Assembly (NCBI RefSeq): GCF_003865135.1
Contig: NZ_BHZC01000001.1
Coordinates: 4,340,001 to 4,404,000 of the forward strand
DNA length: 64,000 nt
Direction of reading: 5' to 3'
DNA from: Streptomyces chrestomyceticus JCM 4735
Lineage (GTDB): Bacteria > Actinomycetota > Actinomycetes > Streptomycetales > Streptomycetaceae
Shown: positions 1 through 7,781 of the stretch, piece after piece
Layout: each line of letters begins with the position of its first letter
How positions within the stretch are numbered: the stretch's first letter is position 1
The notes under the pieces: generated by a model
Told to the model about the DNA's origin: nothing
Database searches by the model: none
The model's input: the letters and a program-made list of their open reading frames with translations, nothing else
Made by a program: the position numbers and the translations under genes

Positions 1-773
1 CGTACCGCCGAATTGCTCCAGCGTCCGGTGACGACCGGCCGGCAGATCGCCGTCACCTCCATCCGGGGCGGCTCCGGCAAGTCCACGGTCGCCGCCCTGC
101 TCGGCACCGCGTACGCGCACTACCGGCAGGACCCGGTCCTTTTCCTGGAGGCTGACCCGGCGCTCGGCTCGCTGCCGCTGCGCCTCGGCGCCGAGACGGT
201 GCGCTGGACCACCGGCGACCTCGCCGACCTGGTCACCCCCGACATGACGCTGCCCGACGTCACCGGTCATCTGGTCCCGCTCCCCGACAACGCCTGGCTG
301 CTGCCCGCGAGTCGGGGCAGGTCGGTACGAGCCTGGACAGCCGGGCGTACGAGCGGGCGGTGGTCGCGCTGCGCCGCTACTTCGGCGTGATAGTCATCGA
401 TTGCGAGACGCTGCCCGCCGAGGTCGGCCGGGTCGCACTCGCCGCGGCCCACAGCCGCGTACTGACCAGCCCCGCCACGCCGGAAGGCGTCAGCAGTACG
501 TACGCGGTGCTCCGGTGGATGCGGGGACTGCCGCGCCGCCTGCTCCCCGGCACCGTCGTCGTCCTCACCGAACTGACGCCCCACCCGGGCATCGACCTCG
601 ACGCGGCTACCCGGCAGCTCCGGTCCACCGGGGCCGCCGTCCGCACCCTGCCGTACGACCGCCATCTGGCGTCCGGCGGCCCGATCCGCACCGCCTCGCT
701 CGCCCACCCCACCAGGAAAGCCGCCGCCCGCCTCGCCGCCGAGGTCTTCCGCCTCGCCCAGCAGCGGCACTGA
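1..773 (+). pseudogene. MinD/ParA-like P-loop ATPase of the type VII secretion locus, 5' partial and frameshifted
   Basis: The reading frame is open from base 1, so the N-terminus lies outside the window. A deviant Walker A motif, IRGGSGKST, lies near base 60-90, with Arg where MinD/ParA proteins usually have the signature Lys. A later FLEADPALG stretch fits the Walker A' aspartate region. The frame breaks near 308: frame 1 reads up to LLPAS and the downstream part (ESGQVGTSLDSRAYERAVVALRRYFGVIVIDCE...) reads in frame 3 to a stop at 771-773. A loss of 1 or 4 bases restores one protein. It lies 37 bp upstream of eccC, which suggests an accessory ATPase of the same operon. MinD-like proteins are known neighbours of actinobacterial ESX loci; the role here is inferred. 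Confidence 0.7.
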
Positions 774-810
774 ACCGGATGCCGAACCCGAACGTGAACG
801 ACGGACGACG

Positions 811-3800
811 ATGAGTACCCGACTGATCCACCGCCCGGCCAGGACCGCCCAACCCCCGGCCGCCCCCGAGCCGCGCCTCGTCGAGGCCCCGCCCAACCTC
901 CCGGAGGGCAAGGCGGGCAACGTCGCGATGTCGCTGCTGCCGGTCGCGGGCGTCATGTCGTCCGTGGTGATGATGACCGTCGTGCGCAACAGCCAGTTCG
1001 CCGCGCTGGGTGCGATCATCCTGGTCGTCACCGTCATCGGCTCGGTCGTGCTCGTCCTCTCGCAGCGCGGCAAGGCCCAGCGCACCCGGCGCACCCAGCG
1101 CGAGGCGTACCTCACCTACCTGGAGGACCTGCGCGAGGAGCTCGCCGCCGAGGAGCGCGAGCGGCGCAGCCGCGCCGACGTCCTCGATCCGCCGCCGCCC
1201 GCCCTGTACGACATGGTCCGCGACCCCGCCCGCCTCTGGGAGCGCCGGCGCGCCGACCGCGACTTCCTGCGCGTCCGCGCCGGCACCGGCGAGATGCCCG
1301 TACGCGATCTGCGGATCACCCAGCAGGGCTCTTCCGTCCTCACCCCGCCCGACCGCTTCATGCTCAACGAGGCGTCGGCCCTGCTGGCGCGCTTCCGTAC
1401 CGGCACCGGTCTCCCGCTCACCGTTCCGCTCGACCGCGTCGGCAACGTCAGCGTCATCGGCCCTCGTGAGGACTGCCTGCGCCTCGCGCGCGCCCTGCTC
1501 GTCCAGGCGGCCGCTCTGCACGCCCCCGACGACGTGGGCATGGCGCTCGCCGTGCCCGGCCACCGGCTGGCGGACTGGGAGTGGGCCAAGTGGCTGCCGC
1601 ACCTGCTCGACACGGAGCAGTACGACGGTCCCGTCGCCGCTCGGCGTATCGCGCCCTCCGCGCCGCAGCTCGCCCGGCAGCTCGGCCCCGAACTGCGCCG
1701 GCGCGCCTCGTACGCGGCGGAGGTGCGGCGTGGTCTCTCCGGCAAGGATGCCCTGGCCCTGACGTCCCGGCTGCTCGTCGTCGCCGACGGACACGGGGAG
1801 GACGCCGTCGAACTCCCGCGTCCCGACGAGGCGGTGGACCTGCGGGAGATGGCCGTCACCGTCCTGCACCTGCTCGACCGGCGGGTTCAGGAGCCGGGTC
1901 AGGTCAGCGTCCGGATCACCGTCGACGGTGATCAGGTGGCCGTCGAAGACCTGCGCGAACCGGAACCGGTCAGCGCGCACGGCACCGTGGACGAGGTGAG
2001 CATCCCGTTCGCCGAAGGGCTGGCGCGGATGCTGGCGCCGCTGCGGCTGTCCGCCGAGTCGCCGGCCGACGCGCCCCTGTCCGGGCCGGTCGGGTTCGCC
2101 GGCCTCCTCGGCATCGACGACGTGGCACGGCTCGACGTACCGCGCCTGTGGGCCCCGCGCGGCGAGCGCGCTTTCCTGCGCGTACCGATCGGCGTCAACG
2201 ACCTCCACGAGCCGGTGCTGCTGGACCTGAAGGAGTCCTCGGAGCTGGGCATGGGTCCGCACGGCCTGTGCGTCGGCGCCACCGGCTCCGGGAAGTCGGA
2301 GCTGCTGCGCACCCTTGTCCTCGCCCTGGCGACCACGCACCCGCCGGAGGATCTCGCCCTGGTCCTCGTCGACTACAAGGGCGGCGCGACCTTCGCGCCG
2401 TTCGCGGACCTGCCGCACGTCGCCGGTGTCATCACCAACTTGGAGAACCAGGCCGGCCTGGTCGAACGCGTCCACGCCTCGCTCGCCGGCGAGGTCAAGC
2501 GACGCCAGCAGCTCCTCAAGGACGCCGGGAACATCGCCGACATCGGTGACTACGCGGCGCTGCGCGGCAGCCGGCGGCCCGACCTGGAGCCGCTGCCGCA
2601 CCTGTTCGTCGTCATCGACGAGTTCGGCGAACTGCTCACGGCCAGGCCGGACTTCATCGACCTGTTCCTGTCCATAGGCCGCATCGGCCGCTCCATCGGC
2701 GTCCATCTGCTGCTCTCCAGCCAGCGCATCGAGGGCGGCAACCTCAAAGGGCTGGACACCTACCTCTCGTACCGGCTCGGCCTGCGCACCTTCTCCGCCG
2801 ACGAGTCACGTACGGTCCTGGACACCACGGACGCCTTCCACCTGCCGCCGCTGCCCGGATTCGGCTACCTCAAGGTCGACACCAGCCACTACGACCGCTT
2901 CAAGGCGAGCTACGTGTCGGGGCCCTACCGAGGCCCCGCACCCCGCTCGGACGAGGAGACCACCGGGCCCCGCGCCCTCCGCTACGACGCCTTCAACACC
3001 ACAAGCGACGGGCAGGGCCCGGACGTGGAGGAACCGGCCGTACGCCGCCGTGAGACCGGACCGACCGAACTGAGCGTCATGGTCGGGCAACTGGCGCAGG
3101 CCCTCGGGACAGTACGCCGGATCTGGCTGCCGCCGCTGCCCGGCGCGATCGCCCTGGACACCGTCGCCGGGCCGCTGGACGTGGGAAGGCGCGGGCTCCA
3201 GCTCCTGGACACGAGGGGACGCGCCCCGGGAGGCTCCTCGACGGACGGCATACGGGGCACGGTCCGGGACCGGACCCCGCTCCGGGTGCCGCTCGGCCTG
3301 CTCGACGACCCGGCCAGACAGTGGCAGGGCCAGTGGTACCTGGACCTCACCGTGGCCGGCGGTCACGCCGCGGTCATCGGCGGCCCGCAGTCCGGCAAGA
3401 CGACCCTCCTGCGCACCTTCGTCCTCTCGCTCGCGCTGACCCACACCCCGCAAGAGGTCGGCGTCTACGGTCTCGACCTGGTCGGCGGCGGCCTCCAGGC
3501 CCTTTCGGCCCTGCCGCACGTCGGCGGTGTCGCGGGACGTGCCGACCGGGAGCGCGCGGCACGGACCGTCGAAGAGGTACGGACCATGCTCACGGCCCGC
3601 GAGGAGCTCTTCCGTGAGCACGGCATCGACTCCCTCGGCCAACTGCGTGACCTGCACGCGGCCGGCCGGCTGCCCGAGCTGGCCTCCGCCGAGATCGTGC
3701 TGGTCATCGACGGGTTCGGCGGCCTGCGCGACGACTTCGAGGAACTGGACGACGACGTCGCCGACATCCTCCGGCGCGGCGGCGGTTACGGCGTCCATGT

Positions 3801-4842
3801 CGTCGCCGCCATGCTCCGCTGGAACGACGCGCGCATCGCCGTCCAGTCGAACTTCGGCACCCGCGTCGAACTGCGGCTGAACGATCCCGGCGAGTCCTGC
3901 ATCGACCACAAGCTCGCCGCCACCCTCGCGCCGGACGAACCCGGCCGCGTCCTCACCGACGGACGGCTCTTCGCGCAGGCCGCGCTGCCCCGTACGGACG
4001 GCCTCGCTGACACCTCGGAGCTGGGCGCGGTCCTGGAGCGGACGGCCCGCACCGTCCGCGCGTCCTGGAGCGGCGAGACCGCCCAGCCGGTACGGGTCCT
4101 CCCGCACCTCCTGGAGCCGCAGTTCCTGCCCGGCCCGGCAGCCGAACCCACCCGGGTGCCGATCGGCCTGGACCAGGCGGCACTCGAACCCGTCCTGCTC
4201 GACCTGTTCGCCCACGACCAGCATCTGCTGGTCCTCGGCGACAGCGAGTGCGGCAAGACGAACCTCCTGAAGGCCGTCGCCACCGGCCTCGTCGACCGCT
4301 ACGGCGAGGACGAGCTGGTCTTCGCCGTCATGGACCCGCGACGCAGCCTGCGCGGCGTGATCCCCGAAGAGTTCAACGGCGGCTACGCGTACAACGCCAA
4401 GCTGTGCGCGGGCCTCGCCAACGGCATCGCGACCGTACTGGAGCAGCGGCTGCCCGACGACACCGCGCGCCTCGAAGAGCTGGAGCCCGGGAGCTGGGGC
4501 GGCGGCCCGCGGATCGTGGTCCTCGTGGACGACTACGACGTCCTGACCACCGCGGGCCAGGCGCCACTGGCGCCGTTCCTGCCCTACATCCCGGCCGCCG
4601 CGGACATCGGCCTGCACTTCGTCCTGACGCGCCGCGTGGCAGGCGCCTCACGCGGCATGTACGAGCCCCTCGTGCAGAGCCTGCGCGAATCGGGGGCCAC
4701 GGCGCTGCTCATGGCGGGCGACCGCGGCGAGGGCCAGTTGTTCCCCGGCCTGTACGCGTCCCAGCAGCCCGCCGGCCGCGGCGTACTCGTCCGCAGGGGC
4801 CGCCCCCACCGCCTCATCCAGACCGTGTACGCCCCCGAGTGA
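811..4842 (+). CDS. eccC: Type VII secretion ATPase EccC (FtsK/SpoIIIE family, three ATPase domains)
   Basis: This 1343-residue protein has the layout of a fused EccCa/EccCb motor of the ESX secretion channel, which recognises WXG100 substrates and powers export. Two hydrophobic helices lie at about residues 38-58 and 63-85, followed by a charged stalk. Three P-loops are visible: GATGSGKS from residue 489, GPQSGKTT from about 858, and GDSECGKT from 1143. The first domain is the most canonical FtsK module (VLVDYKGG, VVIDEFGELL). Domain 2 has VYGLDLVGGG and LVIDGFGGL; domain 3 has FAVMDPRRS and VLVDDYDVL. The start ATG follows a weak purine-rich stretch. The gene lies between the MinD-like gene and small Esx-type genes, as expected for a secretion operon. 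Length is normal for a fused EccC. Confidence 0.95.
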   Translation: MSTRLIHRPARTAQPPAAPEPRLVEAPPNLPEGKAGNVAMSLLPVAGVMSSVVMMTVVRNSQFAALGAIILVVTVIGSVVLVLSQRGKAQRTRRTQREAYLTYLEDLREELAAEERERRSRADVLDPPPPALYDMVRDPARLWERRRADRDFLRVRAGTGEMPVRDLRITQQGSSVLTPPDRFMLNEASALLARFRTGTGLPLTVPLDRVGNVSVIGPREDCLRLARALLVQAAALHAPDDVGMALAVPGHRLADWEWAKWLPHLLDTEQYDGPVAARRIAPSAPQLARQLGPELRRRASYAAEVRRGLSGKDALALTSRLLVVADGHGEDAVELPRPDEAVDLREMAVTVLHLLDRRVQEPGQVSVRITVDGDQVAVEDLREPEPVSAHGTVDEVSIPFAEGLARMLAPLRLSAESPADAPLSGPVGFAGLLGIDDVARLDVPRLWAPRGERAFLRVPIGVNDLHEPVLLDLKESSELGMGPHGLCVGATGSGKSELLRTLVLALATTHPPEDLALVLVDYKGGATFAPFADLPHVAGVITNLENQAGLVERVHASLAGEVKRRQQLLKDAGNIADIGDYAALRGSRRPDLEPLPHLFVVIDEFGELLTARPDFIDLFLSIGRIGRSIGVHLLLSSQRIEGGNLKGLDTYLSYRLGLRTFSADESRTVLDTTDAFHLPPLPGFGYLKVDTSHYDRFKASYVSGPYRGPAPRSDEETTGPRALRYDAFNTTSDGQGPDVEEPAVRRRETGPTELSVMVGQLAQALGTVRRIWLPPLPGAIALDTVAGPLDVGRRGLQLLDTRGRAPGGSSTDGIRGTVRDRTPLRVPLGLLDDPARQWQGQWYLDLTVAGGHAAVIGGPQSGKTTLLRTFVLSLALTHTPQEVGVYGLDLVGGGLQALSALPHVGGVAGRADRERAARTVEEVRTMLTAREELFREHGIDSLGQLRDLHAAGRLPELASAEIVLVIDGFGGLRDDFEELDDDVADILRRGGGYGVHVVAAMLRWNDARIAVQSNFGTRVELRLNDPGESCIDHKLAATLAPDEPGRVLTDGRLFAQAALPRTDGLADTSELGAVLERTARTVRASWSGETAQPVRVLPHLLEPQFLPGPAAEPTRVPIGLDQAALEPVLLDLFAHDQHLLVLGDSECGKTNLLKAVATGLVDRYGEDELVFAVMDPRRSLRGVIPEEFNGGYAYNAKLCAGLANGIATVLEQRLPDDTARLEELEPGSWGGGPRIVVLVDDYDVLTTAGQAPLAPFLPYIPAAADIGLHFVLTRRVAGASRGMYEPLVQSLRESGATALLMAGDRGEGQLFPGLYASQQPAGRGVLVRRGRPHRLIQTVYAPE

Positions 4843-4924
4843 CCCGCCCGACCGCTGCCGCGCGCAGACGGTCCACCCGGACCGCGGCGGCCGAGCCACG
4901 AACGACGAAGGACCGGACGACCCC

Positions 4925-6355
4925 ATGACCAAGGACGTCATCGCCCTCACGGCACGTATGCCCGACCCCTGGGGCCTGCTCGCGGGCCTGCTCTCCGGGG
5001 GCCCCGACAAACTCCTCGACACGGCGGGAGAGGGCGCGCTCCTGCGCCTCTGCGACCCGGCGGGGCGCCCGCTCGTCTCGGTGGAGGCGCCCCTGCTCAT
5101 CCAGGTCGCCGGCGAGGCCGAGCGGCTGCTCGGTGCCACGGCGCCCTCGCTCCCCTACTGGTGGACGGAGGCCCGTGCCACCACCGGCGTCGAGCAGGCC
5201 GAGCGGCTCGCGGGCACCTTCGCGGCCCGGCTGGCCTCGCTGTCCGGCGGCACCGCCTGGCCCCCGGAGGCCGCGCGCAGCCTGGCCGTGGTGCCATCCG
5301 ACGACGAGGGTGTCGTACCCGCACCCGCCACCGACCGGCCCGCCGTCGACGTCCTCACGGACAAGGCCGCCGTCGTGATCCAGGACCGGCCGGTGGTCGC
5401 CATGACCGCCTGGCTCTCCGACGCCTTCCGTTCCGCCGCCCTCGCCGAGCTGGGGCTCCAGATCGTCACCCCGGCGGGCACCACCCTCTCCCCCGCCGTC
5501 CGGGACAACCTCGGCACCTGGCCGTCCCGCTGGGTCGTACGGGACGAGCGGGACGGCTACTACGACGGGCTGACCGGGGCCGTACTGCGCTGGCAGGGCG
5601 AGATGTTCGCGCCGCTCACGGCCGCCGACGCGACCCCGGACGACCCGCGCGCCACCCTGGCCGCCGCCTTCCAGGAGGCCGCGCCCACCGGCGAGCGGCA
5701 ACTGGCCGTCACCTTCCGCACCGTCCACCCCGCACATGAAGGGCTGGTCCTCGGCGGCGCGTTGGAGGCCGTATGGCGCGAGCTGACCGGCGAACCGCCC
5801 GCCGGATGGGGAACCGCCGAACCCGCCGGCCTCCCCTGGTCACCCCGCCACCTGACCGACCTCGCCTACGCCAGAGCGCCCGAGCCCACCTGGTTCGTGG
5901 TGGTCGGCAGCCCGGCCCGTCCCGGCCTCGCCACGGTGCGCATCAGCCGTACGAAGGCGGGCGTGGAGGAAGACGTCAGGCTGATGTTCGGCTACGGAGC
6001 CGTCGAGGAGCCGCCGGTCGAGTCCCTGCCCCGGGTCGCGGAGGTGCTGGCAACCCGTCACGGCCTCCGGTCGATGCTCGTACAGATCCGCAAGGCCCGC
6101 CGCGACCTCGCGGTACCGCCCCGCTTCGAAGGCCCGGGCGTGCCCGTGGCGTTCGTGCTCGGCGCGGAAGAAGTTCACGCAATGCCCGGCGACCGCGCCT
6201 TCCGTACCCCGCTGGCCGAAGCGCCGGTCCGCCTCGGCCGCAAGACCAGACCGGCGCTGTACTACCCGCTGCCCGGTGACCCGTCGGACGTGTCGGGCTG
6301 GCGGGACTTCGAGCTCCTGATGAGCCATCTGAAAGGCGCCGGCGAAACCTCTTAG
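4925..6355 (+). CDS. Type VII secretion-associated protein of unknown function (DUF6177-like)
   Basis: A 476-residue protein starting MTKDVIALTARMPDPWG, preceded by a GAAGGACC ribosome site. It has no signal peptide, membrane segment or catalytic motif I can recognise. The N-terminus and the position straight after eccC match what I remember of the streptomycete family DUF6177; I could not check this. The protein is rich in Trp-containing turns (PYWWTEA, PSRWVVRD, DVSGWRDFELL), suggesting a compact globular fold. It may act as a substrate-specific chaperone or channel accessory, as EspG does in mycobacteria, but that is only an analogy from its position. The gene ends 156 bp before the first Esx-type gene, leaving room for a separate promoter. 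Confidence 0.6.
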   Translation: MTKDVIALTARMPDPWGLLAGLLSGGPDKLLDTAGEGALLRLCDPAGRPLVSVEAPLLIQVAGEAERLLGATAPSLPYWWTEARATTGVEQAERLAGTFAARLASLSGGTAWPPEAARSLAVVPSDDEGVVPAPATDRPAVDVLTDKAAVVIQDRPVVAMTAWLSDAFRSAALAELGLQIVTPAGTTLSPAVRDNLGTWPSRWVVRDERDGYYDGLTGAVLRWQGEMFAPLTAADATPDDPRATLAAAFQEAAPTGERQLAVTFRTVHPAHEGLVLGGALEAVWRELTGEPPAGWGTAEPAGLPWSPRHLTDLAYARAPEPTWFVVVGSPARPGLATVRISRTKAGVEEDVRLMFGYGAVEEPPVESLPRVAEVLATRHGLRSMLVQIRKARRDLAVPPRFEGPGVPVAFVLGAEEVHAMPGDRAFRTPLAEAPVRLGRKTRPALYYPLPGDPSDVSGWRDFELLMSHLKGAGETS

Positions 6356-6511
6356 GGGTGCCCGCGAGGCACCTGCTGCGTCCACGAGGCATCACCCGAC
6401 GCCCGAACGTCATGAGCGTGTCACAGCACCGCCATTACTGATTGCACCACTGATGCCCGAGTTGATAGAGATGAACGTACATGTGAAGGTCACGTCTGGC
6501 AGGGGGGCCCG

Positions 6512-6844
6512 ATGAAGTTCGACATGGGGGCACAGACGCTCTCGACCCTGAGGTCGCAGTCCCAGGGTTCGGGTTCGGAGCTGGGGGCTCTGATCCATCA
6601 GCTCGTACAGGCGGCACAGCCGCTGGAGAGCAAGTTCAACGGCTCGGGCAAGGCCGCGTTCGACTCGTTCAAGTCGCGCGCCGACGAGATCACGGCGGCC
6701 CTGAACAGCGCGCTGTCCGCGATCGTCGGCGGCCAGGCGGGCATGGATTCGGCGTTCGGCTCCGGTGACCAGGAGCAGGCCGACAACGCCCGGTCGCAGA
6801 TGGCGGCGGCGAACTTCGACGCGGCGCGCTTCTCCGGCCGCTGA
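6512..6844 (+). CDS. WXG100-superfamily (Esx-like) small secreted protein lacking the Trp
   Basis: A 110-residue, helix-rich acidic protein with the size and helix-turn-helix hairpin pattern of WXG100 proteins. Where the family has W-x-G between the helices, this has K-F-N-G-S-G at about residues 40-46, followed by KAAFDSFKSRADEI, so the tryptophan is replaced by Phe/Asn. A strong AGGGGGG ribosome site precedes ATG. The first half has a run of Ser/Gln residues. It is the first of three small genes between the EccC module and the toxin gene, with 45 bp to the next, and is probably co-transcribed with it. The expected role is an Esx heterodimer partner exported by the ESX channel. Confidence 0.75.
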   Translation: MKFDMGAQTLSTLRSQSQGSGSELGALIHQLVQAAQPLESKFNGSGKAAFDSFKSRADEITAALNSALSAIVGGQAGMDSAFGSGDQEQADNARSQMAAANFDAARFSGR

Positions 6845-6889
6845 CGGCCGACCGCCGCAGAAGTAACCGGAAACCTCAGGGGGATCGAC

Positions 6890-7201
6890 ATGGCTGCCGG
6901 CATGGACCGCCGTTCATACGACACGGGCGCCTCGGCGGAGGCACAGGGCAACATCCAGGCCGTGATCGCGCGCCTGGAACAGGTGATCACGGAGCGCGAC
7001 GCGCAGGTGAAGGCCGCCATGGCCGACTTCACGGCGGACGGCGTCGCGGACGAGTACCACGGCAAGGAACTGCGCTGGAACCGCGCGTCCCAGGAGGTCA
7101 GGAGCATCATCCAGCTCCTGCGGACGACGCTGGAGAAGAACGACGGGACCGCACACCAGACGCTCGCCCGCGCCAAGGCCGCGGTCGACAACATCGGCTG
7201 A
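6890..7201 (+). CDS. WXG100-like Esx partner protein
   Basis: A 103-residue helical protein beginning MAAGMDRRSYDTGAS, with an AGGGGG ribosome site 5-10 bases upstream. A long first helix (QGNIQAVIARLEQVITERDAQVKAAM) is followed by a loop that carries no W-x-G (the motif region reads GVADEYHGKEL) and a second long helix ending ...AKAAVDNIG. Its size and position beside 6512-6844 suggest that the two form an Esx-type heterodimer. The tyrosine in DEYHG may take the place of the usual Trp. No signal peptide is present, as expected for ESX substrates. The call rests on length, helical pattern and context rather than a perfect motif. Confidence 0.7.
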   Translation: MAAGMDRRSYDTGASAEAQGNIQAVIARLEQVITERDAQVKAAMADFTADGVADEYHGKELRWNRASQEVRSIIQLLRTTLEKNDGTAHQTLARAKAAVDNIG

Positions 7202-7328
7202 ACCGGCCCGGCGCGCCAGGAGGGACGCACTTCTCCGTAACGCGTCGACGGCTGGGAGACCACGGGGTGACGGCGCCGCCGCACGGTGCGTGCGGCGGCG
7301 CTACGGATGTGCAGCCAGGGGGGCATAC

Positions 7329-7781
7329 ATGGCGTCATGGGACATTCAACCGCAGGGAGTCCAAGGCCAGTTGAAGGCCGTCGGCGCGCACTCAGAAGAC
7401 CTGGGTTCGGCCCTCAACACGCTGCTCACGGACCTCCAGGAGGCGGCCCGGGCGGCCGGCACGGCCGTGCCGGGCTCGCAGGCCACGACGCTGCCGGGCG
7501 GGGCACCGGTACTGACGACGGCCAAGCCGGTGGGCCCGGTCGCCCCCGACCGGCTGCCGCAGAAGGCGACGGGCCCGGTCGCCGCCGCGCTGGTCGAGTA
7601 CGCGTCCCGACGCAAGGGGGACATCAAGGCGATGGCCGACCGCGTCCAGGCCGCCGTACTGGGCGCCGCCCAGGCCACCAATGAGTACGTCGAGGGCGAC
7701 CTGGAAGCGGCCAGGAACGCCCAGAACGCCGCCCGGGCCGTGCGGCTGGACGCGCTGAAGACCTTCGGGGGGAAGCAGTGA
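7329..7781 (+). CDS. Small helical Esx-type protein upstream of the toxin (DUF6507-like)
   Basis: A 150-residue protein starting MASWDIQPQGVQGQLKAVG. The ATG at 7329 is chosen because an AGGGGGGC ribosome site sits just upstream; an in-frame extension to 7290 lacks one. Two predicted long helices are separated by a Pro/Gly/Thr-rich loop (about residues 46-75), so it resembles an elongated WXG100-type fold rather than a classic 100-residue Esx. The N-terminus resembles what I recall of DUF6507 in Streptomyces; this is unverified. It overlaps the toxin gene by 4 bases (GTGA), indicating translational coupling. It is therefore probably the dedicated chaperone or co-secreted partner of that toxin, by analogy with small helical partners of LXG toxins. 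Confidence 0.65.
   Translation: MASWDIQPQGVQGQLKAVGAHSEDLGSALNTLLTDLQEAARAAGTAVPGSQATTLPGGAPVLTTAKPVGPVAPDRLPQKATGPVAAALVEYASRRKGDIKAMADRVQAAVLGAAQATNEYVEGDLEAARNAQNAARAVRLDALKTFGGKQ

Noticed and set aside
607..4617. Long minus-strand open frames opposite eccC
   Set aside because: High-GC antisense shadow: the plus strand has a complete EccC with all motifs, and the antisense frames are Arg/Gly-rich with no recognisable domain.
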